64,000 bases of DNA from Baylisascaris procyonis (taxonomy: Eukaryota > Nematoda > Chromadorea > Rhabditida > Ascarididae). The position numbers were made by a program, and so were the translations under genes. Position 1 is the stretch's first letter. Every line of letters begins with the position of its first letter. Location of the stretch: the NCBI GenBank assembly GCA_037389465.1, contig JAZARR010000082.1, forward strand, positions 6,064,501-6,128,500, read 5' to 3'. The notes under the pieces were generated by a model, which was not told the DNA's origin, made no database searches, and saw only the letters and a program-made list of their open reading frames with translations. Shown one piece after another: positions 26,044 through 39,680 of this stretch.

Positions 26044-28142
26044 CAATGTGTGGCAAGAAACCCACTGCTCTTTATCCATAGTATGCTCACCTATGCTAAG
26101 ACTTTAGGTGAGAGGGACGTTTGGGAAGTCAGTCGTGGTGTACACATTTGAAGAATAGCTTTGTGAAGGGAAAGTTCACATTTTGTACCAACGATTAAAA
26201 TTTTTCAAAACTGGCAGAATTTGCTGATCAATCAGCTCTTCTAATAGCCACTATGAATTTCAACATTTTAGTGGATAATAAATGTTAAGTGAAGTAAGCA
26301 AAGGTTAAAAAAAATGTTGCCATCAGGCACGTTAAAAGAAACGGAATTACAACGCGTTGGTAATTCACACTCGTACCACCGAACTTACTCATCACATTTC
26401 ATGTGACTTCCAATGGTAGCGGTTCTGAATTTTCGTTATTAGTGAATAGGAGCTGGAAATTGCGCATGGAATTATTGTTTGTGATGGCCACGCTGTCATT
26501 GCCATATAGCTACTATAAGACGTATTTCAATTAATTTCGCAGCTGTTTATATTCACCACTAAATGTTTACTCTCATTTCGATTAGAGCAAATTTTTGAAT
26601 CTGAAGCATCTTATATTGGTTTAAAGAGCTCATCTTCTTTCTACTTTATGAGGAGCATATAATGTCTTCTGTTAAAATTTTCTCTATATTTGTAAGGTTT
26701 CTAATAATTCTGCATAAACAATTTATCAAAAAGTATGTTGCAATAAAATCATAAAATTGCAAGTGTATCCTAATAAATTGCTGAATATCCTTCTGTCATT
26801 TTGTTGCAATCTCAAGGCTCATAACTGTCAGCCGATATTTTCTGCTTCCTTTTTGGTTATTAAATTTTTGAGCTCTCTTTCATTTTCACTCATAGAATAA
26901 GCTGATTTTTCAAGACGTTGTGAATATTTCGTTAACATAACTTTAGGCGGATCACATTCGTTCTTGTTCACCATCCGGTATCACTATCACATTCGCTGCT
27001 TTCATAAAGTTCACTCTTCTTTAAATAGATCAGTGACAGGTGTTTTAGATCGCAATTCGATAGTCGTACTTGGCCTTTGATTTAAATTCTTAGTTACCTA
27101 CTTCACGGAGGTACCTGGGAGCTACCTTGGTTGCCATCATGGAAAATTCGTTAGATTACTGGATTCTCTCATTTCATAAATATCATGCATATTTTGTTCC
27201 TCCAATATTAATTCCCCACTTCATCGAGGCAATATTTACTCATGATAACATCTATCGCTAATATAAAGCTTCCGTGTTATTGCCTTCTTATTGAGCTTAC
27301 AAATAGATAGGAAATAAACATGCGAGTCCATCGCAGCGAATGACACTAATAAATTGTAATCTATCAATTCCGTAATGTGCCAATGAAGACGGAGATCAAA
27401 AATAATTAAAGTGGTTCTATTAGCAGAGACAAAAATCATAGCTGTTATCAACATTCGTCGTGAGTGTTCGAACGGACTTTTGCGCCGCAGCGTATATGCC
27501 TTACAGAAAAAATTATCTCCATACAAAAACTGTATTATTGCTATGACTAAAATGAGAACTGCGTAAACCAGCTATTGTTAGGTATCATTAGCGCAGCAGA
27601 GCAGATACTATGTCAGCTGAGAATCAGTTGGTATACGGGGCGATCGATTCGAGCGATTATATCATCGATTACGCGCAAATGATTCATTTTTTTATTCGAT
27701 AACGACTATGGAAACGACATGTAATTTGCGATTTTGACCGGTAAAATATGACGAGTGCATCCTCTCACATACTGTTGCACTTTCACTTGCAGACTGATGA
27801 CGACAGAATAGGCAAGCGTTTGTTGGCGTTCTTTTATTCGAGCATACTGTAGCACTTTAGCAATTGATTTTCATGAATTCAACGTCGTTTCGAATTTTAT
27901 GTCAATCATGATATTTTGATTGCAGTGGTATGCTTGCAAAAATGAATAATTCAGTGCATTACACCTCGATATGAGTAGGAAATTAACTTGCGCAGTGGAT
28001 ATTGAATCGTAGCAGTAGATATTTGCTTTTGTTTATATCTGGCGTTTTTGTGTGAGATGATCTCATAAGTGGTCTTTTTTCCGAGAGATGCTAATGTCGT
28101 TTGAAGCGTTTCAGCATTCATTTTCATAAGCTTTCGTAACTC

Positions 28143-28205
<63 letters not shown>

Positions 28206-28264
28206 ATATATATATATTATATATATATATATATAATATATATATATTATATATATATATTATA

Positions 28265-28356
<92 letters not shown>

Positions 28357-31300
28357 TTTCTTTGGGATTGTCATTGAATCAGGCAGTTTGAACGCAAGAA
28401 TAGATGAAAACGAGGACAGAAATTTTCTTAGATACATTTTTGCGCTCAGTGAACAAACACTTAAGATGATCCATATAATAGTAAAGACCAAAATTTGTAT
28501 AAAAATTTACATATTTCTGGCTGACCCACTAGTATTTTAACGTAAAAGTGCGAAAAGAACGAATCCTATTTGGGCGGATTATACGAATGCTTGCTTCATT
28601 TGCAAATGAATGAGTGCATTATTGGACGCGTTTTACATTTGGTAGAAGCGGATAAAACTGATTGCTATCATGAGTGAAATTGTAAAGTCACTACTGTACC
28701 GTTCCTTTCCATTTCTTCTTTCATTATTGCTAATCGTTGAAATGATACACAAAAATAGCGAATTTCTAAAATTTTCTGCAACAATTAACACAGCTGGTGT
28801 GTTGTATGCGCAAGATGTCATAGAAAATGATTTATTGAAAGTATATCCGTTTGAGGCAAAATGCACTATTGGTTTCATAATTAATGCATAGCGTTAGTTG
28901 CAGGTTTTTTTCATTAACGTGAGCCTATAGTTCTATCTTCCGGCTTATCGTTGCTCTCTAAGAAGTAAGGTTGAATTATTCGCTATCATTGAGAAGCATT
29001 TCGTCGATATAAGACGTGTAAGAAAGCGAGCATAGCATCGAAAGCAGTAGCAAGTGATAACAACAATAGAGGAATGCGCCGTGAGATCACTTTGTGATCG
29101 GTGTTAAACTTGCCTATAAAATACCATGGCATTGGTTTCTTTAGTAGCCTTCTCAGGATGTTTATGAACAATAAGAAAGGTTGCTACAATATTCTCTGTT
29201 CACAATATTGCCGACTTTTGTAATAAGCCGAAAATCGCAGCAGCTGAAAAAATTGTGCCACCAAAGCAACAATCGCTGCGAATTTGCGTAATGCCTACGT
29301 TACCTCATCAAAAAGTAAAAGCATTTTAACGTTAGCTCATGATGAATTCATAAGAAATTGACGATCAACTCGACCATTAGCCACCTCTCATCTCTTCCAA
29401 CTCATAAATTTCATGTACCCCTTATACGCATATAATAATTAAATACGTCAAACAATTTTTTTAATTCCCGTTAAATTAGCCCATAAATGAACAGCGTTGC
29501 AACGCGATGAAGTCCTCATTGAAACATGAAGATATCAAGAAATTATTCATTTCATGCCATCACTTATCGAATGCTTTATACTTGGACAGTTTTCACTTCT
29601 GAAGTGACCTGAGAAAAATTCATGCTTTCTTTCAATATTTCTCACGCTGCTATATCATTGATAGTATTTCAAAGTGCTTGATTTTTTTGGCACTGTGGTC
29701 TTACGCTCTAATTTCTTTTGCTTTAGGCACACATAGGGCCACGTGCACTTGTGCTCAGCCAAGCGATGACCTAAAAATGACAGAGTGCTGAATTTCCACC
29801 TAAGAGCATGATAGATATTCATCAAGCGATATCACAAAATGTAACTTTGTACTCCTATTATAAGGCCAATAGGCAAGACATGTAACTAAGTTTATACACT
29901 GATGCTGAGGAATTTTGATATCCAAGCAAATTATGGCTAACTGCATTACAATATGCAAATTTGCTGCGAAAAATTTGGATATTAAAAGCAATCTCTACCA
30001 ATGTTATTGGATCCGCAGTGATCTTCCTGTTTCTTCCGAACTCATACAGCGTAATTTCGCAAAAATTTCCAGCAGCGGTGGTGGCAAATTCAAAGAAAAT
30101 TTTTACGAATTTTTTTTTGTAGCGAACTCTCAGTGGAAAATTGCTTTCTACGTCGGTTTCATAATGAAACGGATTATTTTGCTTCTGCTGATGATTTCGC
30201 CTTAGCGAGAGAGAGAACGATGAGCTGAAATTGCGATCTCCCATATGGTGTCAATGTTTTCATCAATCGTTTCAACTCGTTCAACATTGCCACAACTAGT
30301 TAATTCAATCGACACAGTTCGAAAAGAACACGTACGCCAGCCACGTTCGACACATTCTTCGGAAAAAGAGCTGAGTGGAAAAATTTTTTGAATTAATTTT
30401 TTAAACTATTTTTGCGCTGATATTTTAATATTGATATTCCCGTCTGGCGCATTAATAGTCACTGTCCATTGTTTATTCGGTAACGTAACAAATCAGCTTT
30501 TCGGCTTGAGCCGTTCACAGAATCTACCAGTTTTTTTCGTGATGCTTAACAATCCAATCGCTCGTTCGATTTGAGTTTTCTCTTGCAAAAACTTTCAATA
30601 GAAATTTACTCGCAATACGTTGGCGCTCAATTTTCATAGGCACTCGAGACTACATTGGAAATTATAAATTTCTTTTAATGTACAATGAAATTGCTTCTCA
30701 TATGTTCATCATGCTATCATTGATCTTGCAGGCAAATTCGTAACATTCTTTAAATGCTAAATGATATTATTTGCGTGTATGAAATAGATTGATGATCGCC
30801 TTTTGAAAGATCGAACAGCAGTTCCTATAAGATGCTCATTTAAGGCATAATGCGCTTATATTGGCCATGATACTCTCATACTTAAGCTGTAAACAGAAAA
30901 AAATAGCAAAAATCTGCATACTATAATATGTTCATGTCGCATTGTTTTAAAAAAAAATTAGCCTAATTGGACCTTGCTTAATGCAAGCTTTCAATTTTTA
31001 TGTGGTATAATAACTTATAGCTGAATTAATGGTACTCTAAGGATTCGCTTTTAAAAGCGAATTTCAGTAATTTATCATTTAGAATATTTTCACTGTAATT
31101 ATTGATGTTTTCTGTGCATATCATATAAGAAGCCTCATCAAAACACATTATCGGCTTAGATAAGATGAGATCAAAGCATTTTGTAATGGCAATTGCAGTT
31201 CGACTTAGAAAAGTGGCATTTCGATCAAACGTGCGCCGTTCAATTCATATCGTTCAGTACTGAAAGGCTTAGAATTTTCTCAATTTTCATGACGAAACTC

Positions 31301-32186
31301 ATATAACACAAAAAAATCAACCTTTTTATACTCGTTTGCATTTCAAGAATACTGAACTCTTGTCTATCAACCATAAAATGCGCTTTCAATACTACTTTTT
31401 TTCTAACATCTAGCTTCATGCTTTATCTTAGGGTTCTTCGAAATGTTTTTCGAAAAATTCATTTGGTAGAATCAACTGCTTCATTCGCTCATAAATCCAC
31501 CTTCATTAAATTTTTATTATCTATACTCTTTTCTCCTATATTTTCATCCGTTCTTCATGGGAATTTTGGAACGTAGATAATCACAGCATCGAGCATTGAG
31601 AAGATACTTAAGAGTTTTGCACAGCTCAGCCCAACATTGGAGTAACACAAACATTCGCTTACTAAAATCCTCGTAGTTATCACCGCTAGATCCAAGCCGA
31701 AAAATTCGAAAATCTCTTCCCTACTGAACTGGTTTTCTCATCAACCACGACTACTACCACTACCTTTAAATACGTCATCATTCACGTTTGTTCTTTGAGG
31801 AGGAAGTTAGTAAAAGTTCCCAAAAAGGTGCTTAAGTACTCTGCAAATAGATTTAGCCCAACAAATTAAATCCTTGGAGAGGTTGTTGTAAAATCTACGA
31901 AATGATCTAAACTGTTTTTTTTTTTTTTTGCTCCTTACGTTCCTGATATTATTGTCACGGCCAGGTGACCGTAAAAATAACCTTTTGTAAAATAGTGTTT
32001 ATTCATGGGTCTCCACATCGATGTAGATGGCTGACGCGCGCTCCGCCGATGTGATCGGTGCGTCATTCTAGTCGGTACAATTTTACGGCGATTCGCGCTT
32101 TAAAAGCATCATTTTCCATGTGCTATATGCGTTGATCGTCATCAGACCACAACAAATACATCACCACTCGTGCCACACAATAGTTG
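26044..32186. other. Gene-poor intergenic stretch with a large AT microsatellite
   Basis: No well-supported gene. A 73-codon plus frame at 28670-28891 has a hydrophobic, signal-like start (MSEIVKSLLYRSFPFLL) but no clear continuation. A minus frame at 30244-29858 (128 codons) overlaps an open plus frame and shows no domain. A GC-rich island at about 31965-32100 (CGCGCG, CACATCG/CGATGTG inverted pair) stands out from the A/T-rich background and is unexplained. Confidence 0.4.
28144..28354. repeat. (AT)n microsatellite, 211 bp
   Basis: Almost pure alternating AT with a few TATTA and TATGTATG interruptions. The 63-115 codon frames on both strands (Tyr-Ile repeats) are artefacts of it. Confidence 0.97.
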
Positions 32187-32387
32187 CTACTCGGCAGTGT
32201 GGTGACATGTTTCTAGCAGCCGCTTGGTCCGAATAAATGCTCCTTTCCCTCTATTCGATGCTGATTTCAGAGTAACGTATTCGTTGATGCACTTTTTTTC
32301 AATTTCATTTGGATTGTTCGCTAATGTTTTGTATAATGATTCGCTTCGAAGAGAATGATTCATATTTTCTATAAATTGGTCATACAA
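32187..32387 (-). CDS. Minus-strand coding fragment, terminal exon, unknown product
   Basis: A 66-codon frame ending in TAG at 32187 has gene-like codon use and ordinary composition, with no low-complexity runs; its last residues are RLLETCHHTAE. No in-frame ATG starts it and no strong acceptor was found directly upstream (the best is around 32400), so it is at most the last exon of a gene on this strand. No domain recognised. The plus strand reads less well here. Confidence 0.33.
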   Translation of the reverse strand: MYDQFIENMNHSLRSESLYKTLANNPNEIEKKCINEYVTLKSASNRGKGAFIRTKRLLETCHHTAE

Positions 32388-32635
32388 TGGAAAATTTGAG
32401 TCATATTCTTATTGAATGCATTTAGCAACCTGTTTTTTTAATACAAAAGATATGATAGAAATTCGCCGAAAGCCTAATCAGCAAAACTCTTCTATGATGA
32501 CATTTAAAGACACATTTTTAACATCGTATGTATTATTGTTTTTTTTTCACATTAACTTTCATATTTAGAGCAAGAATATTTTTTTTTTTGGTCTGCAGAG
32601 ATTTTACTGTTTTTTCGTCGTTGTTCATTTTACAG

Positions 32636-33363
32636 AGGTATTGAAGTTCATAAAAGGAAACATTCATCTTGCAGAGCTATTCAAGTTCATAGAAGGAAGC
32701 ATCTTACAGAGCTCTCCCAAAAGTGCAAACAAAAGGTCCATGATCTTACTGGGCGAAAACACTTGTTTCATTTTTGGAATTTTCAGAAATCAAATGAAGG
32801 TAAGAAATCAGCCATATTTCTAAGCTCTCACTAATTTCCCCGATCAACGACCCAACCAATATGAAATACTGCCTGTAACCAATTAAATACTTCGGCCGCT
32901 TAGGCAAGGTGATCAGTCGCTTGGCAGTCATTCCACAAAATTTCAAATTTTTTCTTGGGAGGTAGAAAATTGAGTTGGAAATTAGTAGATGAGGTCTTAA
33001 AATATGCAAAATCGATTGACAAGATAGTTGAGAATAACCCGGCCGGTTCGATATGCAAATGAGCGTATAGATGGGCACACATACGCCCAGGCACGGACAA
33101 GCATCGGGTGTCATTGTATTATTTCACGGAGGAAATCCAGAAATTTTTTTAATACACAGATCTTTGAATTCTCAATTTTTTCTTTCCATGTGATATGAAT
33201 TTTTAAGTGGAAATGTCATCAAGGTGTCCTTGATCATCGGATGCCTGATGATCGTCGGCCAACACCATTCAATGACGACTGTTCATTAAATCGAATTAGA
33301 TATATGGATGTTGATGAAAATTTGGGAAATTGCGAAGTTGAAAAAAACTGTTTCAATGAATGA
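32636..33363 (+). CDS. 3' end of an unrecognised plus-strand gene
   Basis: Two exons join in phase: 32636-32799 (acceptor TTTTACAG, donor G|GTAAGA) and 33224-33363, which ends at TGA. The 3' part gives about 100 residues with four spaced cysteines. It begins with a basic, His/Lys-rich segment containing two similar stretches (EVHKRKHSSC and QVHRRKHLTE) and ends acidic (MPDDRRPTPFNDDC, then YMDVDENLGNCEVE). AATAAA follows at 33413. No domain was recognised and the upstream exons were not found; phase requires a preceding exon ending after the second codon base. Splice sites, codon use and the poly(A) signal make a real gene likely, but function is unknown. Confidence 0.5.
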
Positions 33364-33412
33364 TTCGGATGAATAGACGCTCAACTTTCCCGTTGGACTC
33401 CAAAAAAGACTC

Positions 33413-33418
33413 AATAAA
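33413..33418 (+). terminator. Poly(A) signal
   Basis: AATAAA lies 50 nt downstream of the stop codon at 33361-33363. Confidence 0.5.
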
Positions 33419-33738
33419 AAGTAAGAAAAACTGGCAACCAAATCTTTTTTCTAGCTATATTGCGAAGCAATTGTTGATTGTATTGCACACATTCAGGCTC
33501 CAAGTAAAAGGCCCTAAATAAAACCTTTTATTTCAAATGTATAGAATTCAATGTTCTTCTGGAGCGATGACCTCTTTTTCTCTTTTCCTCCTTCCTCCCT
33601 TGCCCTCACCGCCCCCCATATTCTGAAGCCTCTTCCATCTTCGGTGATGGTAATTCGTTGCTCACAGAGGATTAGTTGTCTGTGGTGATGCTCATTTGTC
33701 GTTGCTGTGGTTCACTTTTATTCGCATAAAAAACTTAA

Positions 33739-33936
33739 CTAAGCGCTAGCGAGATGAAATGACATCAGCGAACTGCCAGCACGATGAGATAAGGTTTCAC
33801 TCATCGCTAAGCCATTTATGCTTCCGCTATGCATCATTGCCGCTGCAACGTTGTTACTGCTTTTAGCTTTAAATAACTCAATATTTAAAAGATAACTCAA
33901 TTCAAATTTCAGTTCACTTTCAGCATCCTCTAGCAT
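33739..33936 (-). CDS. Small minus-strand coding frame, unknown product
   Basis: A frame of 65 residues runs from an ATG at 33936 to TAG at 33739, with varied, gene-like codons and a Ser/Ala-rich C terminus (AMSETLSHRAGSSLMSFHL). It could be a short gene or a terminal exon. No domain was recognised. It lies tail-to-tail with the plus-strand gene ending at 33363. Confidence 0.3.
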   Translation of the reverse strand: MLEDAESELKFELSYLLNIELFKAKSSNNVAAAMMHSGSINGLAMSETLSHRAGSSLMSFHLASA

Positions 33937-33939
33937 TTT

Positions 33940-36900
33940 TCCTCATATCAAACAAAGCGCGTTTTTTTTACGAAGAATTGCTTTAGAATTAAACTAAAAA
34001 AGTGCCTCACTGCAGTGTTATTTTGATAAAATTGTTGTACTATCTTTTGATAAGCATAGTAATCTCGATGGGTAAATAAACAAATCTAGGCTGCTTATTT
34101 TCCAGTGGAGATGAACAAGTTTAAACAATTTTGCCTCAGCGGAAATTTTGGCGATGGTTGCCGATCCTTGCTTCATTCATTTGTTCAGACGACGCTCGGT
34201 GGATGAGTCAAGATTACTTTTATTGCCTTTTTTCTTGGATTGCCTTTGACCCTCTCATTTTGCTTCTTCAATTTTATAGATATGGTATCATATTTTACGC
34301 GGCTGATGTTAGCACTACTCGTGCCATCGAGTAATTGTTAGATGTATGATATATTGAATGGTTGTCGAATCGAAAGATTCTTCGCTATTCTCAAGTATTA
34401 AGAGCGGCTTCATCAGTATTATCTGATTTGATTGTTGACGAAATTAGCTTCAACTAGACGTCCTAAAGTGCAATGAACTTAAGGAATCGAGAAGCTCTTT
34501 CATGTCGGCAATGATGTCAGCATCCAGACAGCCGGTTTTAAGTTTTGCTCTTTGCCTTTAAATGCGAATTTGTAAACTTCGCACTCATATCGACAATTTT
34601 CCAAATATTTCCAAGTGAACAGTTGTCTTACTAAGTTTTTTTTTTAATATGACCTGAATGTTGTATTCTTCCCATTTGCAATAACTCCTTTTAATATTCA
34701 TCTTTTTACTACATTTGTAGTATTACCATTTATTACTATAATGGAGCCAATCCTATGTTTTACCGCTGAAGTTTTGTAAGATTCCTGTCAGATTTTGCGG
34801 TTCCCAAATTTTCCAGAACTTAAGAAAAAGGAAAAATTTTGCAAAAAACTCATCAATTGTTATAAAATTATTTCTTTCTATGAGCTCTCTATGTATTCTA
34901 TTGAGATGTGAAAATCAACCTCAAGGTTCTCCTTGACATCTTTTTTTAATCAACTACCTCATAGTCTTCTGATTACTTTTTCGTCTTTAATTCGCCCCTC
35001 AGTTCATCAAATATTTCATGATGTCATATCGAAACTGCGAAGAAAAATAGATAACATTCATTGTTTCACATTTGCATTTTCTTTCCTGTAGTAATATTTT
35101 CAAAGCAATGGCTACCATTCACTTATATGCAAATTTGTTGCCAAAACTGTATTCAGATGAACTGAGAAAGAGAGATTTAAACAAGAAAGGAGATCGGCTT
35201 CTTGAATTAATAAGCGCAAGAATATTCAATTTCTTGCACAATTTTTTGAAAAAAAAAAATGCTTTTCGTGCAAGAATTCGCGTCGCTCTTTTCATTCTTG
35301 ATGAAAACGTCTAATTTATATCGAAGAAATCCCCTTGTCATCTAATTCAAATACAGCACTTGTTCATTATTCTTATGAAACTCAGTTGCCAAGTTATTTC
35401 ACTTGACAACAGCGCTCATGAAAGTGAACGTTGAACGAGAGGGGTTTCTAGTGAATACATTTAAAGAAGTTGTATAATCCATTCCCAAAATTTTCAATGC
35501 CATATGAAAATATGTGGGATTGCTTTGATGAGATATAGAGATTTTAGATTTTATAAAGTACACCCTACCCTAAACGAACTTTAATATTGACACGACTAGA
35601 CATTTTTACGAGGATTATTGCACACAATTCACTGACTCTTTGTGAAACCGAACAGTAAATGAACAAATGCGCTAAAAAGAAACCTGAAATGATGCGCCTT
35701 TTTGCGTTCGCTACGTTAAAGCAACTAGTTCTGCTATTTCTCAGCAAATGCAAAAGCACGAGGAGCATTGGTCCTTAAGAATCTTGAGCTAAAAAATTGC
35801 AAAGTGCAAGAAAAGGAAAAAAAAATTAGTTGCATCTTAATGAGTACGACCAGAAAAGTCTCGCATACTATGCAGAAATCAAATCCTGCGATCTATGGTC
35901 GGATAATACTGAGCTATAGCTTCTTTTTCTGTCACAATACCTTTCTTGAGCTTGACCCTTTCACTTTCTGTTTTTGATCGTGAAACTTTTTTTTCACCAA
36001 CAGAAACTTACTGCGTGTGTTTTGCTATTTTTCGAACGGCTGCGATAGCTTAAATCGCCTATGAATGATGCTTAGATATGACCTATGATGATCAAGACAA
36101 CCCTGTTTCGTGCCATTAAGATATCAAGATTCCTTCTTGAAGCCTTATTATCTGCATGCTAGAGGAATATGCGCTCAAAGAAAGAGGTGGAAGAGAAAAA
36201 ACTTCTCCGATGACGTTACAATATTCGGAATGAAGGCTGCTTCAGCGTGGAAAAAGAAAGATATTCTCTTTCCATCAAAACGACAAAATTGGCTCCATTA
36301 CTTTTTTGTTTTTGGGGACACGACTTCATTAGAACGCTTTGAGCTCCACATCTGATCTTACATGTAAGCATTTCTTCCTAGCGAATACAACTGTATAGCT
36401 TATTGAAAGCGAAAGATCTTTAAGTTTTGTATTTTTACCTCTTAGTATATTATTTGATTAGATTCTTTATATCTATCGACTAGGAAGTGGAACGTGAATT
36501 GAAATTTTATATAGGAACGTGAATTGAAATTTTATATATGTTTATGTTATAATTACGTAAGTAATGCATGTCACTTTTTTTCTTGAAAATTACGATAATA
36601 AATCGGGTTTTTAAATTTATAAATGTTTCACGCCTATTTGATTGCCTCTTCCGTTGTGTCTGTCAATAGCTTAATATCTATGCCTATATGCGTTGTGCTT
36701 CGACCAGTTTAGCTGCCCCACATCTACATTAACCGTCGATCATTCAGAGCGAAAATTCCTTCATCGCCATTTCTCCTTCCTCTATCTCCTCGCGGTCAAT
36801 TCTCCTCCACTCCTCCCCTCCCCCTGTTCTCCTTTCTCCTTACAATCCATTCCATTCTTTCAGCTATTCACACAAAATTGCTTTATGATAGTATTCACAT

Positions 36901-37080
36901 TCTTGAAATTTCATAAAATTTAGTCGATTTTCCTCGAAATGCATAGGTTATTTGCTTGCGGTATATAATTCCCTTATGCAATTCTTTTTTGCTCCTTCTT
37001 TTGATATTTCAAAGAAAGGAAATGAGACGTATATGTTCGCTCGAAATATGCTGATTATTAATTGATATATCGAAATTGAG
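33940..37080. other. Gene-poor stretch
   Basis: No supported exon. A perfect 25-bp direct duplication is at 36489-36538 and a C-rich pyrimidine block at about 36775-36845. The frame at 35072-35314 (plus, 80 codons) is uninterrupted but A-rich and domainless. Confidence 0.35.
36489..36538. repeat. Perfect 25-bp tandem duplication
   Basis: Two identical, adjacent copies of a unit starting GGAACGTGAATTGAAA. Identity of the copies implies a recent duplication. Confidence 0.95.
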
Positions 37081-37081
37081 G

Positions 37082-39680
37082 ATGACATTCGAAGCATCTT
37101 CATCAACTCAACGGCCCATCGAAACATTCGTCTATACTGCAAATCTTGCACGACCTAGTGGTTCCTCTGGTATGCCAGGTGTTATCACTCGACCACCACA
37201 TATTAATAACGGCGTATTGGGTATATTCATATTATCATTGGCACTCACTTTGATAGCTCTATTCCTTGCTATTTGTTATCTTTTATTGCGTTTCTGCAAT
37301 AGAAGCAACGAAACACGTGAATGTGATCGCAATAATCAACCTGGTAAATTTTTTTCTTTGGATTTCTTCTACATCTTATGAATAGATATATTTGCTGACG
37401 ATCGAGTGCTCGATTATTCGATTAAGCTGGCAAATTATAATCGGTCAAACATTTCAGTATTTTTATCCTTAATTAAGGCATCTCCGAATGCACTTCATGA
37501 AGCAGGGCCCCTGTGAGATGAAAGATGTTAGTTAAGTTATTGGACTCCGCTTGTTTATTGGGGCTCTTTTTAATGCTATGATGCCTTAGTAGGTGGCAGA
37601 ATCGTCGTTATTAGCCTTATGCAACCGTCCTGTCATCAGGTTCGTTGGAAGCCTAGTTAAGCTGAACGTTCTGAGAATCTTTAAATTCTTATCGATTTGA
37701 AACGCCTTGCCACACGCACTTCTTTGCATCAACCATATTTTCTCCTTTCCACTTACATATTTAACTGTTGTAAGAGGAAACGGAAATTGCCAACGTAAAT
37801 AAAGTCCTATAGATGTTGGGGAATCTATTTGTCCTAATTGAAGAGGAAAATCTTCATTTTCCTAAGTCTGATAAATTTTCGTCTAGCCAACAGTATTTGG
37901 ATTGATTTTTCTTTTGTTTGATGGATTATTTTCATCTCTCACATATCAGAAAATAGTTGCAACAAATGCAGGGTCCATGCAGAGGAACACGAAAGAATAG
38001 CAAATAAGCGACGCAGGCGATGTATGTAGGGGGCGGGGGGGAAGGGTGGTGGAGGAGAGAGATGACTGGAAATTAACTGTGCCGAAATGATTGATTTACT
38101 AGAACGTCATATGCTAAAAATAATTCCTTCAAATCTTTTATCTTTTATTGATAACTTCATTGTAACAAACAGTGTAAAACATTTTTTCTTAAATATTGGT
38201 CATTTTTGAATATCGGTGGTCATTTTATACGAATATTACTGAATATTGCTAATTTTTAGAAGATTTGACAACGCCTGGTATAGTACCACATCCAAAACGA
38301 ATCTATGAATTGCAAGCCGAAGAAGGTGATTTATAATTTCATTTTCCTTACACTTTTATTTTCGTTTAAAAATCTCTTCACTCAATTACGCTGATAGATT
38401 CGTCTTAAAATGTTTGTATTTTAAATAACGACCACTTGACACATTTCTTTGGCATGCAATTGCAGCTTGCGTGCAGAATATTTTAATCAGCATTGCATTT
38501 TTTGCAATATCCCATTGCAGGATGTTATTCTTGTCCACCATCGTTGAATGGGAAACCACTTGGTATAAGTGGTCTAAATTCATTGGCAATTGGCCCTAAA
38601 GACAACGCTATTCATGGCGATCCAAAAAGTTGTCCAGCAAGTGTAAATGCACGACATGTTGAAACTGGTTCACTTAATAGGTTAGTTACTACTGCTCTTT
38701 TCCATATTGATTTTTTTGCTTTCAACCAGTCGGGTGTTAAACTCTGTTCATTTCAACGTAAGTCATTAATTTAAAGAATAGGTTCAGTTTGATCTAAAAC
38801 ATATCGTCTTGCATGCTTTGAAATGTCAAACAATGACATGACTTCAAATGCACTTGGGATAACCTGAGCAGATGGTGTTTTGAAACGATTGTTCGAACTT
38901 GACTGGCACAAACGGGAACTGCTTTTGAGCAAAAAATCATGACCAGTTTCCTTTCTGGAATGGAAGAGGCTCACTAATCAATATGTAAAGATCAGAGTTG
39001 AGAAGCGTGGAATGCTGCTAAAGCTCGAACACCGAATCTTTGTTATGCAAAAATTCCATCATGCTGCAATCCCAGGATTCCATGCTATCCTTCGAGAATT
39101 ATCTCAAACGAGGCACTGGGAGCAATGAACAAGTATTGCAATCGCGATAGCGAACGACTGAAATTTGAGTAGTTGTTCACCTCTTCTTTTTCGATCGCCT
39201 CCTTCAGATCTCAATTTTTATTTATATATCACCCTTTCTGCCAATATTTCAAGACAGTAGTGTAAACCACGTATAAAGTAGAGCTTCGGCTCATATGCGG
39301 TGAGCTCAGATAACACTAATGAGGCCTACTAAAGAAAATGATGGATATGAAGAGCACCGTGAGAAACGCTTGTTGAGAACGTCAAAAAAATGCAAAGTCA
39401 TCATACCACATAAATTTTTTTTTATGAACGGAGAAAGGAAAGTGAGGAAAAGGGAAAATTTTTCATTTTTTGCCTCATAGAGGTCTACAAAAAATTCACT
39501 AAATAAGTATTTATTCACTTCATTTTATGTGTAAAGAACGCATATTTCAGAGCAAAATTACCGAAAAGTTTGCCGTCCTCAGCTCGCAACAGCAAAGAGA
39601 TATGTGAGGATTCAACAAATACTATCACAACCGATCAGAAGAGGCTTTCTAAGTCATCAGTTTTAGTAACAATTCCATAA
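37082..39680 (+). CDS. Orphan single-pass membrane protein
   Basis: Four phase-matched exons: 37082-37343, 38260-38325, 38521-38680 and 39551-39680, giving 205 residues if the ATG at 37082 is the start. A short Ser/Thr/Pro-rich N-terminal part (1-44) is followed by one strong membrane segment (about 45-69, VLGIFILSLALTLIALFLAI), a cysteine-bearing juxtamembrane stretch and a roughly 135-residue tail. The tail has two Cys-Pro motifs (CYSCPPS, SCPAS) and a Ser/Thr-rich end (TITTDQKRLSKSSVLVTIP). Splice sites of exons 2-4 are good (TTTTTAG, ATTGCAG, ATTTCAG). The site before exon 1 (ATTGAG) is weak, so the true N terminus, with any signal peptide or ectodomain, may lie upstream. No family recognised. 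Confidence 0.65.

Noticed and set aside
28144..28540. Overlapping Tyr/Ile-repeat frames on both strands
   Set aside because: They are translations of the (AT)n microsatellite.
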